DNA of 19,250 nt, from positions 1-19,250 of the forward strand of contig JAZSEP010000117.1 of NCBI GenBank assembly GCA_045531755.1. The letters run 5' to 3'. A program made the position numbers and the translations under genes. The notes under the pieces are model-generated. The model ran no database searches and had not been told where the DNA came from. It was given only the letters and a program-made list of their open reading frames with translations. The stretch's first letter is position 1, and each line of letters opens with the position of its first letter. This DNA is from UBA11540 sp045531755 (GTDB taxonomy: Bacteria; Bacillota; Clostridia; Oscillospirales; Ruminococcaceae). Below, in pieces: positions 1-6,768 of this stretch.

Positions 1-2229
1 GACAGTGCTTCTGTACAGATGGTAGAGTACACGGTAAACTACGTTGACGCAGAGGGTAATCCCGTTGCCGAAGCAAAGACCGCTTCGGGAGTTGTCGGTG
101 CTACAGTAACCGAAACTGCGGTTGAGGTTGAAGGTTACACAGCTGACGAAGCAACAAAGTCCATCACACTCGTTGACGGTACAAACACCATCACCTTCAC
201 CTATACAGAGAGCACCGTCAGCCAGCCTGTAAGCTTAACGCCTTCCTCTGTAACCACCACCTTTCCGGCGGCGGACTCAATCTACAAGCCCGTCAGCGGA
301 ATTATAAACGGTGTGTTTGCTACAGGCAATTACAACTACTTCCAGGGTGCGAACATCGGAACTACCGGTGACGGAACGTCTGTTCTTGGAAACTTTATTT
401 TTGAATTTGACACCCCCGTTAACCTCACAGAGATCTTCTTCCAGATGGGTAGTTCCAACCATATCCTGAAGGGTACCATCTACGGCTCCAACGACCTTGG
501 CACCTGGACACCTATTCATCAGCTCGGTGCAGACGCTGATCTCACCTGGGCAACCGCTTCCGTAGGTAAAACAAACACGCAGACTATCTCCCACGAAGGC
601 TACTACAAATACTTTAGAGTAGACGTAACAAAAGCCTCGGGAAATTGGCTCGTTTGGGTTGAATCCACCTTTATGGGAATTGAAAAGGTCGAGGAGATTG
701 AATCCCTCGGTGCAAGCATTCGACTTGAAGGAAACGGCCTTTCCGCAGGTCTTCGCTTTGCGGCACAGGTCAACAAGGCATTGGCAGGAATCGAAGGCAC
801 ATACACATACTCTGACAACGCAGAGATAAAGTTTGGTATGTACCTGCTTCCCAAGGAGATGCCCGGTGAACACCTGACCCTTACAGCATATCTTGCAAAC
901 GGCGTTCAGGACGCTCTCGACGTTCCTGCAAAGAACATTCTCGCACAGGACGATGATATGATCCAGTACACAGCGGTTCTCACCGACATTCCTACGAGTG
1001 CTTATTCACAGGAAATCATCGCAGTTCCCTATATGGTCAAAAACGGCAACTACACCTATTACAACGAGCTGACAAGGTCCTATTCGGGCGTTGCACAGGC
1101 AGCTCGTGAAACCACCTATTCCGATAGTGCAATAGCTGCCACTACAGATCAAGAACTCAAGGCAGAGATGCAGGCTATTGCAGACGAACTTGACAAAATC
1201 ATCGAGGTTGCAACAGGAAAACCTGTATTGCGAACATTACCTTTTTCAAGAGGTCTTAACGTAAACAGAATGGAAACCTTCTTGTCGGAAAATCAATATG
1301 GTTTCTTTGAAACCGGTATTGAAGAGCTGACAAATGAATCCACCTATACCAATATAAAGAGTCAAGGCTTCGACCATGTGCGTTTGCCGATCAATTTCTA
1401 CACTATCTACTATGAGGCAACAAGCTACGGCTACACCACCGAACAGTTGATGGGATACGTTGATACTGCAATTGATTTGGCTACAAAGAATGACTTGTAC
1501 GTAATTCTCGATTTCCACGGATGGTTTTATATCGGTGAAGAGGAAAACGATTATGATGAGTTCTTATATTGCTGGACACAGGTTGCTGAGCGATACAAGG
1601 ACTACTCGGATATGTTGGTCTTTGAATTGTTGAACGAACCGTGGTACACAAACGGTAATCCGCAGCAGTATCTCTCGGATTCTCGACTCAATCAGATGCA
1701 GGCGGATGCGATAGAAATCATCCGTAATACAGGTTCAAACAACGCAGAACGTCTTATCATATGCTGTACAGCAGACGGAAACAAAGCATGGAAAATAAGT
1801 GCTTTGCAACTTCCTGACGACGATAATCTTGCTCTCGCAATACATCAGTATAGTCCGTATAACTTTACACATCAAAACTTCTCTTGGGCAGGCTTGGGTG
1901 GAAAGACAACAACACTCGAGGCAGAGGGTGGATTCACAAGCAACACCGCATGGGACTTCCAACAGATTTTAAAATTCATGGAAGAAACAGGCATACCGGT
2001 TGTACTCAATGAATTTGGTGTTAACCTTGATAAAGCGACTGATGAAGATGTTGACACCTATCTTAGAGGCATAGTAACATTCTGTGAAACCAACAACATT
2101 CCTTGGGCATACTGGCAGTATAGCGACGGATATTCTGCCGAAGGTGCGATGGCACTTTACCGCAAAACAAGTTACTCTGGAAGTCAAGCGTGGGATACAG
2201 ATGCTCTGGATGCTTTGTTTTTAAGATAA
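1..2229 (+). CDS. Secreted modular GH5-family glycoside hydrolase (cellulase-like), 5'-partial
   Basis: The frame is open from base 1, so the start and any signal peptide lie outside the window. Numbering from the ATG at 19: residues ~1-62 resemble a MucBP-type repeat (VNYVDAEGNPV...). Residues ~75-225 look like a discoidin/F5-8 type C carbohydrate-binding domain. Residues ~228-400 are a beta-rich module beginning LGASIRLEG that I cannot name. Residues ~405-736 are a GH5 (clan GH-A) catalytic domain. It shows the acid/base Glu540 in LLNEPW, the nucleophile Glu665 in VLNEFG, and the usual DFHGW, HQYSPY and WAYWQYSDG segments. GH5 enzymes hydrolyse beta-1,4 glucans or mannans; the exact substrate cannot be read from sequence. 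Leucine codon choice changes sharply at the start of the GH5 domain (TTA/TTG 2 of 25 before, 16 of 31 after), suggesting modular assembly. The C-terminus has no sortase motif or dockerin. Confidence 0.88.
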   Translation, partial: DSASVQMVEYTVNYVDAEGNPVAEAKTASGVVGATVTETAVEVEGYTADEATKSITLVDGTNTITFTYTESTVSQPVSLTPSSVTTTFPAADSIYKPVSGIINGVFATGNYNYFQGANIGTTGDGTSVLGNFIFEFDTPVNLTEIFFQMGSSNHILKGTIYGSNDLGTWTPIHQLGADADLTWATASVGKTNTQTISHEGYYKYFRVDVTKASGNWLVWVESTFMGIEKVEEIESLGASIRLEGNGLSAGLRFAAQVNKALAGIEGTYTYSDNAEIKFGMYLLPKEMPGEHLTLTAYLANGVQDALDVPAKNILAQDDDMIQYTAVLTDIPTSAYSQEIIAVPYMVKNGNYTYYNELTRSYSGVAQAARETTYSDSAIAATTDQELKAEMQAIADELDKIIEVATGKPVLRTLPFSRGLNVNRMETFLSENQYGFFETGIEELTNESTYTNIKSQGFDHVRLPINFYTIYYEATSYGYTTEQLMGYVDTAIDLATKNDLYVILDFHGWFYIGEEENDYDEFLYCWTQVAERYKDYSDMLVFELLNEPWYTNGNPQQYLSDSRLNQMQADAIEIIRNTGSNNAERLIICCTADGNKAWKISALQLPDDDNLALAIHQYSPYNFTHQNFSWAGLGGKTTTLEAEGGFTSNTAWDFQQILKFMEETGIPVVLNEFGVNLDKATDEDVDTYLRGIVTFCETNNIPWAYWQYSDGYSAEGAMALYRKTSYSGSQAWDTDALDALFLR

Positions 2230-2281
2230 AAGCGTATAGCCCAACAAACAATAGAACACACAGAGCAACAAATTAAACTCA

Positions 2282-2311
2282 AAAAGGCGAACATTTCGGT
2301 GTTCGCCTTTT
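2282..2311 (+). terminator. Rho-independent terminator after the GH5 gene
   Basis: There is a perfect 12-bp inverted repeat, 2282-2293 with 2300-2311 (AAAAGGCGAACA arm), around a 6-nt loop. The 3' arm ends in TTTT followed by GTGTT, so the U-tract is modest. It lies 52 bases past the stop codon. Confidence 0.8.
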
Positions 2312-2314
2312 GTG

Positions 2315-2343
2315 TTGCAAAACGGCTCGTGTTATGGTACAAT
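2315..2343 (+). promoter_or_regulatory. Sigma-A-type promoter of the GNAT-PqqD-peptidase-ABC operon
   Basis: TTGCAA (2315-2320) and TACAAT (2338-2343) are separated by 17 bp. The promoter starts immediately after the preceding terminator and lies 24 bases before the GNAT start codon. Confidence 0.7.
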
Positions 2344-2367
2344 TAAAGAAAAACAATCGGAGTTTTT

Positions 2368-2877
2368 ATGGATTTCAGAAAAGCCACTACGAATGATATA
2401 GACAGAATAATGGAAATTTTCGCCGCGGCGAGAAAGCGCATTGCCTCGCTTGGCATAAATCAATGGCAGGACGGCTATCCGCAAAGGGAGGTTATCCTGG
2501 AGGATATAGCGCTTTCGCGCTCATACGTCGGCGAGGTTGACGGAGTGATTGTCGCAACCGTTATGCTGATGACCGACAACGAGCCGACCTACGACGTGAT
2601 ATACGATGGGAAATGGGAGCTCGACGGCGACTACCTCACCATTCACAGAATTGCGCTCGACGGCGCGCTCTGCGGTACGGGAGCGGCAAAAAAACTGATG
2701 GACTTTGCCGAAGGCGAAGCGGTAAAACGCGGTATGAGAAGTATCCGCGTCGATACCCACGAGGGCAACCTGCCAATGCGAAAAAATCTTGAAAAAAACG
2801 GCTATGGCTACTGCGGAATCATACACCTCAAAAACGGCGCAGAGCGGGTAGCATATCAAAAGGAAGTGCAGATATGA
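2368..2877 (+). CDS. GNAT-family N-acetyltransferase
   Basis: This 169-residue protein has the GNAT fold pattern. It opens with a beta-strand and helix (MDFRKATTNDIDRIMEIF), and the central strand LTIHRIALD leads into the acetyl-CoA pyrophosphate-binding loop (GTGAAKKL, residues ~108-115). The C-terminal part, RVDTHEGNLPMRKNLEKNGY, is typical of the family. GNAT enzymes transfer an acetyl group from acetyl-CoA to an amine; the substrate here is unknown. A weak GGAG lies upstream of the ATG. Its stop overlaps the PqqD start by 4 bases (ATGA), so it is the first gene of a translationally coupled operon. It could modify a peptide handled by that operon or simply be a small-molecule acetyltransferase. 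Confidence 0.88.
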   Translation: MDFRKATTNDIDRIMEIFAAARKRIASLGINQWQDGYPQREVILEDIALSRSYVGEVDGVIVATVMLMTDNEPTYDVIYDGKWELDGDYLTIHRIALDGALCGTGAAKKLMDFAEGEAVKRGMRSIRVDTHEGNLPMRKNLEKNGYGYCGIIHLKNGAERVAYQKEVQI

Positions 2878-3131
2878 GGATAAAAGACGGATATGTTTTA
2901 AGAAAGGTTGCGGACAGCTACGTGGCAATTTGTGTCGGAGCGGAAAACGAGGGCAGAGTGGTCAGAACCAACGCAACGGGCGCGTTCTTGTGGGAGCTTC
3001 TTAAAAACGACACCGACGTCGAAGGCCTCACAAAAGCGCTCACAGAAAAGTATCAGATAGACGAAAAAACCGCGCAGGACGCGGTGGAGAGCTTCTTGGA
3101 AAGCTTGCGAAAGGGAGATTTGCTTGCGTAA
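2874..3131 (+). CDS. PqqD-family small protein (RiPP-recognition-element-like)
   Basis: This 85-residue protein has the PqqD pattern: an N-terminal beta-rich half (YVLRKVADSYVAICVG, then VVRTNATGAFLWELL) and a helical C-terminal half (TKALTEKYQIDEKTAQDAVESFLESL). PqqD-like domains bind leader peptides of ribosomally made, modified peptides and present them to a partner enzyme, often a radical SAM protein or a protease. Its start overlaps the GNAT stop by 4 bases, and its end overlaps the peptidase start by 8 bases. The family call rests on the overall pattern and on its neighbours (peptidase plus exporter). No precursor peptide or radical SAM maturase is adjacent. Confidence 0.8.
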   Translation: MRIKDGYVLRKVADSYVAICVGAENEGRVVRTNATGAFLWELLKNDTDVEGLTKALTEKYQIDEKTAQDAVESFLESLRKGDLLA

Positions 3132-3570
3132 GGTTCTGCCGATGACCGAGATAGCGCCCATGATAGAAAAGGCGTTTGAAGACGGCAAGGAGTTCAACCT
3201 GATAACCGCAGGCACGAGCATGCTTCCGATGCTTCGCGACCGAAAGGACACGGTGGTTCTCCGTAAAGTCGACGGAAAACTTAAAAAATATGACCTTCCG
3301 CTGTATAAAAGGGCGGACGGCAGCTTTGTCCTGCACAGAATCGTCGGCAAGGGCAAGGAAGGCTATAGGATGAGTGGTGACAATCAGCTTGCGATAGAAT
3401 ATCCCGTCACCGACGGGCAGATAGTTGCAGTTGTGTCCGCATACATAAAAGACGGAAAAAGAACTTCCGTGAATTCGATAGCCTATAAATTCTACTGCTT
3501 TTGGCATTGCAACGCAGTAAAGCCCATAAGAAGTCTTAAACAGAAGCTAAGACAGGCGGTGAAAAGATGA
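3124..3570 (+). CDS. S24/S26-family peptidase (SipW/signal peptidase I-like)
   Basis: This 148-residue protein has the signal-peptidase/LexA-type fold signature: GTSMLPML around residues 29-36 supplies the catalytic Ser, followed by DTVVLRKV. VLHRIVG carries a His where the bacterial type I enzyme has Lys, as in archaeal/ER-type SipW peptidases, and MSGDNQ closes the core. I chose TTG at 3124 because GGGAG (3113-3117) sits 6 bases upstream. An ATG at 3142 is in frame but has no comparable SD. The short hydrophobic run IAYKFYCFWHC near residue ~120 could associate with membrane. It overlaps the PqqD gene by 8 bases and the ABC exporter by 4 (ATGA). A role in trimming an exported peptide is an inference from context. 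Confidence 0.85.
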   Translation: MRKVLPMTEIAPMIEKAFEDGKEFNLITAGTSMLPMLRDRKDTVVLRKVDGKLKKYDLPLYKRADGSFVLHRIVGKGKEGYRMSGDNQLAIEYPVTDGQIVAVVSAYIKDGKRTSVNSIAYKFYCFWHCNAVKPIRSLKQKLRQAVKR

Positions 3571-5222
3571 AAGGAACAACGAAATGGCTCTATAAGGGAC
3601 TGAAACCGCACCTTTGGATGTTCGCACTGCTCATCCTTCTCAACGCTCTTCTGGCAGGCGCACAGGTCTACTTTGCCGTTGCCGTCAAAAACGTTATCGA
3701 CTCCGCAATAGCACAGGACGGAAAAACGGGTATCGCAGCGGCGATAATCGTCGCAACCGTGGTTCTGCAGCTGGCGCTCCGCGCCCTCTGCGGATATATC
3801 GAAACAAAGCTCAAGGCAAAGCTTGAGATAAGCTATAAAACCTCTATGTTCAAATCCATCCTCAAAAAAGACTACTCTTTTTTGAGCTACCACAGCGGCG
3901 ACGTTATGACGAGGCTCACAAACGACGCGCAGGTCGTAAGCGACACAATGACGCGCCTGCTGCCGTCCTTCGTGTCGATGGCTACAAGACTTGTCGGCGT
4001 TTTCGTGCTTATGTTCACCTTTGACACGAAGTTCACTCTGCTGTTGATGGGCGGCGGAATTTTTGTGATAGTGATATCGCGCCTTCTGAAAAACGCTATG
4101 AAGCGAATGCACAAAAAAGTGCAGGAAACCGACGGAAAATGGCGCTCCTATGCCCACGAGATTTTAAGCCACCTGCCTGTCGTTTGGGTTTTCGGCGCGG
4201 ACGGCGAGGTTACAACCCGTTCTCAGAAGCTTCAGAACGAAAACCTCAAGGCAAAGATAAAACGAAGCTTTTTGCACATTGGAATGAGCTCGGTCTACGG
4301 TGTGCTTTTTGAGGGAGCATACCTCTATACTCTCATCTGGGGCGCGTTCAATCTGGGACCTGCCTTTACGTACGGCACCCTTTCGGCAATGCTAAACCTC
4401 ATAACCCAGCTCACAGCACCGCTCTCAAACATCTCAAATATCTTTTCGCAGACGGCAAATATGACAGCCTCAGCCGAGCGAATGATGGAGATTGAAAACT
4501 TCCCCGAAAGAGAAAAAACGACCGAAAACTATCGGGAACTTCTCGAGAAGACAACCTTCTCGCTTTCCATAAACGACATTCACTTTGCCTATGAACGCGA
4601 AGAGGTGTTCAAGGGCGCGACAACTACCATAAACAAAGGCGACTTCGTGGTAATTTCGGGAGCCTCGGGCATCGGCAAAAGTACGCTCTTCAAGCTCTTG
4701 TTGGGGCTTGCGAAGACCTCGAGCGGAGAGATAACCCTCGACCTTGAAGATAAAAAAATTCCCGTGGCAACCGCTCTTCGCGGTGCGGTGGGATACGTTC
4801 CGCAGGGCAACCTCATCTTCAGCGGTACCGTTCGCGAAAACATCGCCTTTGCAAAGCCCGACGCTACCGACATGGAGATAACCCGCGCGGCAGCTTTGAG
4901 TTGTGCCGACGAGTTCATCGAACAGCTTCCCGACAAAGCTGAAACGATAATAGGGGAAAGAGGTTTCGGACTCTCGGAGGGTCAGATTCAGCGCCTTGCT
5001 ATCGCCCGCGCGATACTCTACGACGCACCCGTCATTCTGCTTGACGAGGCAACGTCGGCGCTCGACGAGATAACCGAGAAAAAGGTGCTCAGAAACCTCA
5101 AAGACCTCGGAAAAACCGTCGTGCTGATAAGCCACAAAAAAGCGGCGCTCGAAATCTGCACAAGAAATATCACCGTCACAGACGGAAGATTTGAAGAAAA
5201 AACCGCAGGCACTGCAAACTGA
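3567..5222 (+). CDS. ABC exporter, fused permease and ATP-binding domains
   Basis: This 551-residue half-transporter has an N-terminal transmembrane domain (hydrophobic segments within residues ~15-35, 50-75, 125-170 and 235-280) and a C-terminal nucleotide-binding domain. The latter shows Walker A GASGIGKST (~residue 364), a Q-loop in GYVPQGN, signature LSEGQ (~468; Gly replaced by Glu relative to LSGGQ), Walker B VILLDEATSALDE and an H-loop in LISHKKAA. It probably works as a homodimer in the membrane. There is no N-terminal C39 peptidase domain, so any leader cleavage would have to come from the adjacent S26-type peptidase. It is the last gene of the overlapping operon. The cargo is unknown; a peptide is the natural guess given the PqqD protein and peptidase. 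Confidence 0.93.
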   Translation: MKGTTKWLYKGLKPHLWMFALLILLNALLAGAQVYFAVAVKNVIDSAIAQDGKTGIAAAIIVATVVLQLALRALCGYIETKLKAKLEISYKTSMFKSILKKDYSFLSYHSGDVMTRLTNDAQVVSDTMTRLLPSFVSMATRLVGVFVLMFTFDTKFTLLLMGGGIFVIVISRLLKNAMKRMHKKVQETDGKWRSYAHEILSHLPVVWVFGADGEVTTRSQKLQNENLKAKIKRSFLHIGMSSVYGVLFEGAYLYTLIWGAFNLGPAFTYGTLSAMLNLITQLTAPLSNISNIFSQTANMTASAERMMEIENFPEREKTTENYRELLEKTTFSLSINDIHFAYEREEVFKGATTTINKGDFVVISGASGIGKSTLFKLLLGLAKTSSGEITLDLEDKKIPVATALRGAVGYVPQGNLIFSGTVRENIAFAKPDATDMEITRAAALSCADEFIEQLPDKAETIIGERGFGLSEGQIQRLAIARAILYDAPVILLDEATSALDEITEKKVLRNLKDLGKTVVLISHKKAALEICTRNITVTDGRFEEKTAGTAN

Positions 5223-5223
5223 C

Positions 5224-5252
5224 TTGATTTTTGTACGCAGATAGTGTACAAT
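5224..5252 (+). promoter_or_regulatory. Sigma-A-type promoter of the lipoprotein gene
   Basis: TTGATT (5224-5229) and TACAAT (5247-5252) have a 17-bp spacer and start 2 bases past the ABC stop codon. The SD AAAGGGG (5271-5277) and ATG at 5284 follow. The lipoprotein therefore has its own promoter, although read-through from the operon is possible since no terminator intervenes. Confidence 0.72.
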
Positions 5253-5283
5253 TAACACATCAAATTTTTTAAAGGGGAACAGT

Positions 5284-5859
5284 ATGAAGAAATTCGTTTT
5301 ACTTACAGCGATTATAACCGTGTTTGCCGTTTTGGCAGCCTGCAAATTCGGGGCAACAGACACAAGCTCCAATACGCCCAGTAGTGAAATCGCCGATTCC
5401 GTGACAGGTGAATCCTCAGAAGGAATCATAATCGACGACACAGGAGCACCCATAAGCTCCGGGTCGGACAACCAGGACACAAGCAGCGGTTCTGCCTCTT
5501 CAGTCGGCGGAAATGAGCAACAGTCGAGTGGCTCGTCCAATCCTGCTGCAACCACGTCCTCAAGTACCACCTCGTCCAACACCACGTCCTCTTCTGCAAC
5601 CTCCTCCACAGCTTCCGAGGAAGGTAACAGCGGAAGACCGGGCGACACAGACTGGGGACAGGAACCGTCTTCAGCTCCCGAGGATAACGAGGGGGACTAC
5701 GGTGATACGAACTGGGGACAGACCCAAACGCCTGTAGCACCGCCCACGGTAGAACAACCGACAAAACCTCCTACGGTAGAGGATGAACAACCGACAACAC
5801 CTCCCACGTCCTCGACGCAGGACCCCGACGGTCCGGGTTGGATTGACGGCTGGTATTAA
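5284..5859 (+). CDS. Ser/Thr/Pro-rich lipoprotein of unknown function
   Basis: This 191-residue protein has a lipoprotein signal peptide: MKK, a hydrophobic core and the lipobox LAAC with Cys20 as the lipidation site. The rest is low-complexity and acidic. A Ser/Thr-rich stretch (~residues 60-115) is followed by two imperfect 20-residue repeats containing GDTDWGQ and GDTNWGQ. A Pro/Thr-rich region (PTVEQPTKPPTVEDEQPTTPP) follows, and the protein ends in an aromatic tail, PGWIDGWY. No enzymatic domain is visible. It is probably anchored outside the membrane as a flexible wall-spanning or binding stalk. It follows the ABC exporter on the same strand from its own promoter, and a strong bidirectional terminator ends it. 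A functional link to the exporter is possible but unproven. Confidence 0.8.
   Translation: MKKFVLLTAIITVFAVLAACKFGATDTSSNTPSSEIADSVTGESSEGIIIDDTGAPISSGSDNQDTSSGSASSVGGNEQQSSGSSNPAATTSSSTTSSNTTSSSATSSTASEEGNSGRPGDTDWGQEPSSAPEDNEGDYGDTNWGQTQTPVAPPTVEQPTKPPTVEDEQPTTPPTSSTQDPDGPGWIDGWY
5632..5751 (+). repeat. Two imperfect 60-bp tandem repeats inside the lipoprotein gene
   Basis: Units at about 5632-5691 and 5692-5751 encode G-x-x-GDT(D/N)WGQ followed by a variable Pro/Glu-rich tail. The conserved core is GGxGAxACxxACTGGGGACAG at 5641-5661 and 5701-5721, exactly 60 bases apart. Confidence 0.65.
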
Positions 5860-5863
5860 AATC

Positions 5864-5898
5864 AAAAGAACTTACGGAATTTCCGTAAGTTCTTTTTT
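5864..5898. terminator. Bidirectional terminator between lipoprotein and stress-protein genes
   Basis: There is a 14-bp perfect stem, 5864-5877 with 5883-5896 (AAAAGAACTTACGG arm), with a short AT loop. It has a T-run on the plus strand and an A-run that serves as U-tract on the minus strand. It sits between convergent genes, and its end touches the stop codon of the minus-strand gene. Confidence 0.88.
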
Positions 5899-6310
5899 AT
5901 GCTATCGTTGTTTTTGCCGAGCCGTCAAAAAGCTGTGTTGCCGTTCCGTTTTGGTCAACTGCAAAGAAATCGGTGGCGATAAATCTTGACGTCAGCTTCG
6001 AAAGGATGCTGTTTTCGCCTCTCGGCATACCCGTAACAACCGTCACCACACGGTTTTCCTTTATGAAGTTGGAAAGCACCTTGTAGGGATTGTCGGAATA
6101 GAAAACGTTCATCACGGCATCGTGCTTTTTGGAAACGGAAAACAGATACTCGATGCTTCGGGAATCCTGCTTTGAAAGGTCAGGGTCGGAAACGTTTATA
6201 ACGCACAGCGAAGAGCCGTCAACGTCGGCAAGCCTTCTTGCCGCGCGGATAATTCTCTCACAGTTCATCTGGTCGGTAACACAAGCGAGGGTCACAGGCC
6301 TCTTTTGCAT
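5897..6310 (-). CDS. Universal-stress-protein-like (UspA fold) protein
   Basis: This is about 137 residues from the ATG at 6310. The opening KRPVTLACVTDQMNCERIIRAA matches the Usp/KdpD-type domain start: a strand, an ATP-loop region, then a helix with Cys-Glu-Arg. It continues with SLCVINVSDPD and later VVTVVTGMPRGENS, resembling the G-x2-G-x(9)-G(S/T) phosphate-binding area of the family in a degenerate form. A cytoplasmic stress or nucleotide-binding role is likely but unspecific. Start choice is ambiguous: a GTG at 6322 would add four residues (MGFC). I prefer the ATG because homologues usually begin one or two residues before the first strand. It has its own extended -10 promoter and ends at the shared terminator. 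Confidence 0.72.
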   Translation of the reverse strand: MQKRPVTLACVTDQMNCERIIRAARRLADVDGSSLCVINVSDPDLSKQDSRSIEYLFSVSKKHDAVMNVFYSDNPYKVLSNFIKENRVVTVVTGMPRGENSILSKLTSRFIATDFFAVDQNGTATQLFDGSAKTTIA

Positions 6311-6352
6311 ACAAAAACCCACTTTCTCGGGAAATCTCCCGTCGTTGCTTTA

Positions 6353-6361
6353 AGTATAACA
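6353..6361 (-). promoter_or_regulatory. Extended -10 promoter of the stress-protein gene
   Basis: Read on the minus strand, TGTTATACT is an extended -10 (TGnTATACT). No good -35 is seen at 17 bp. The resulting 5' leader contains a small hairpin CGGGA-GATT-TCCCG (6329-6342 region), which could cover the GGGAG sequence. Confidence 0.45.
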
Positions 6362-6378
6362 CGCAAAAATGAACAATC

Positions 6379-6606
6379 TTAGTCTTTATTTATAAGACTT
6401 TTTAAAAGGTCTATGTTTCTTTTCTTTCGTCTTTGGGTTTCGTCGGTGTCCTTGTGATATCTGCCGTCCTCGCCGAGATAATAGCAACAGCTGACCTTTA
6501 CCTCGTCGGCAAAATCCTCTTTTTTCAGGTCGAGCGTCTGGCAGTTTTCACCCTCTGCAACGATTACGTCGCCTTCGATGCGGTCGATTGAAATAATCTT
6601 ACTCAG
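6379..6606 (-). CDS. DUF3006-like small protein, probable CTG start
   Basis: The segment IISIDRIEGDVIVAEGE, followed by a basic/acidic tail ending RRKKRNIDLLKSLINK, matches the layout of short DUF3006 proteins (IDRxEGDxAVxE..., then a D/R/K-rich helix). The open frame extends upstream to an ATG at 6714. However, the only good promoter (-10 at 6627-6632) lies inside that extension, so the ATG would not be transcribed from it. A strong SD, GGGGGTGA (6611-6618, minus strand), stands 4 bases before a CTG at 6606-6604, which gives a 75-residue protein of the right family length. Two adjacent cysteines occur at VSCCYY. The function of the family is unknown to me. Confidence 0.62.
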   Translation of the reverse strand: MSKIISIDRIEGDVIVAEGENCQTLDLKKEDFADEVKVSCCYYLGEDGRYHKDTDETQRRKKRNIDLLKSLINKD

Positions 6607-6626
6607 AAAATCACCCCCACACTTAT

Positions 6627-6654
6627 ATGATACAACACTTGGGGTGAAAAGCAA
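6627..6654 (-). promoter_or_regulatory. Promoter of the DUF3006-like gene
   Basis: On the minus strand, TTGCTT (6654-6649) and TATCAT (6632-6627) are separated by 16 bp. They lie just upstream of the GGGGGTGA SD. This placement argues against the upstream ATG at 6714. Confidence 0.55.
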
Positions 6655-6707
6655 AGGGGATTTTGCGAATATTTTTAAAATTCTGCGGAAAAATATTAAA
6701 AAAACTA

Positions 6708-6736
6708 TTGTCATAACAGACGAATTTAAGTATAAT
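6708..6736 (+). promoter_or_regulatory. Sigma-A promoter of the small membrane-protein gene
   Basis: TTGTCA (6708-6713) and a perfect TATAAT (6731-6736) have a 17-bp spacer. The SD GAGGAG lies before the ATG at 6769. Confidence 0.8.
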
Positions 6737-6768
6737 AATTATTAGAAACAAACGAGGAGAGTGACGAT

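Noticed and set aside
277..873. Minus-strand open frame within the glycosidase gene
   Set aside because: Antisense to the binding modules; Cys/Val-rich translation without a domain or start signals.
4470..5648. Long minus-strand open frame opposite the ABC exporter and lipoprotein
   Set aside because: It is antisense to two genes with clear motifs, its translation is compositionally odd with no domain, and it has no SD. It is a by-product of codon bias and the Ser/Thr repeats.
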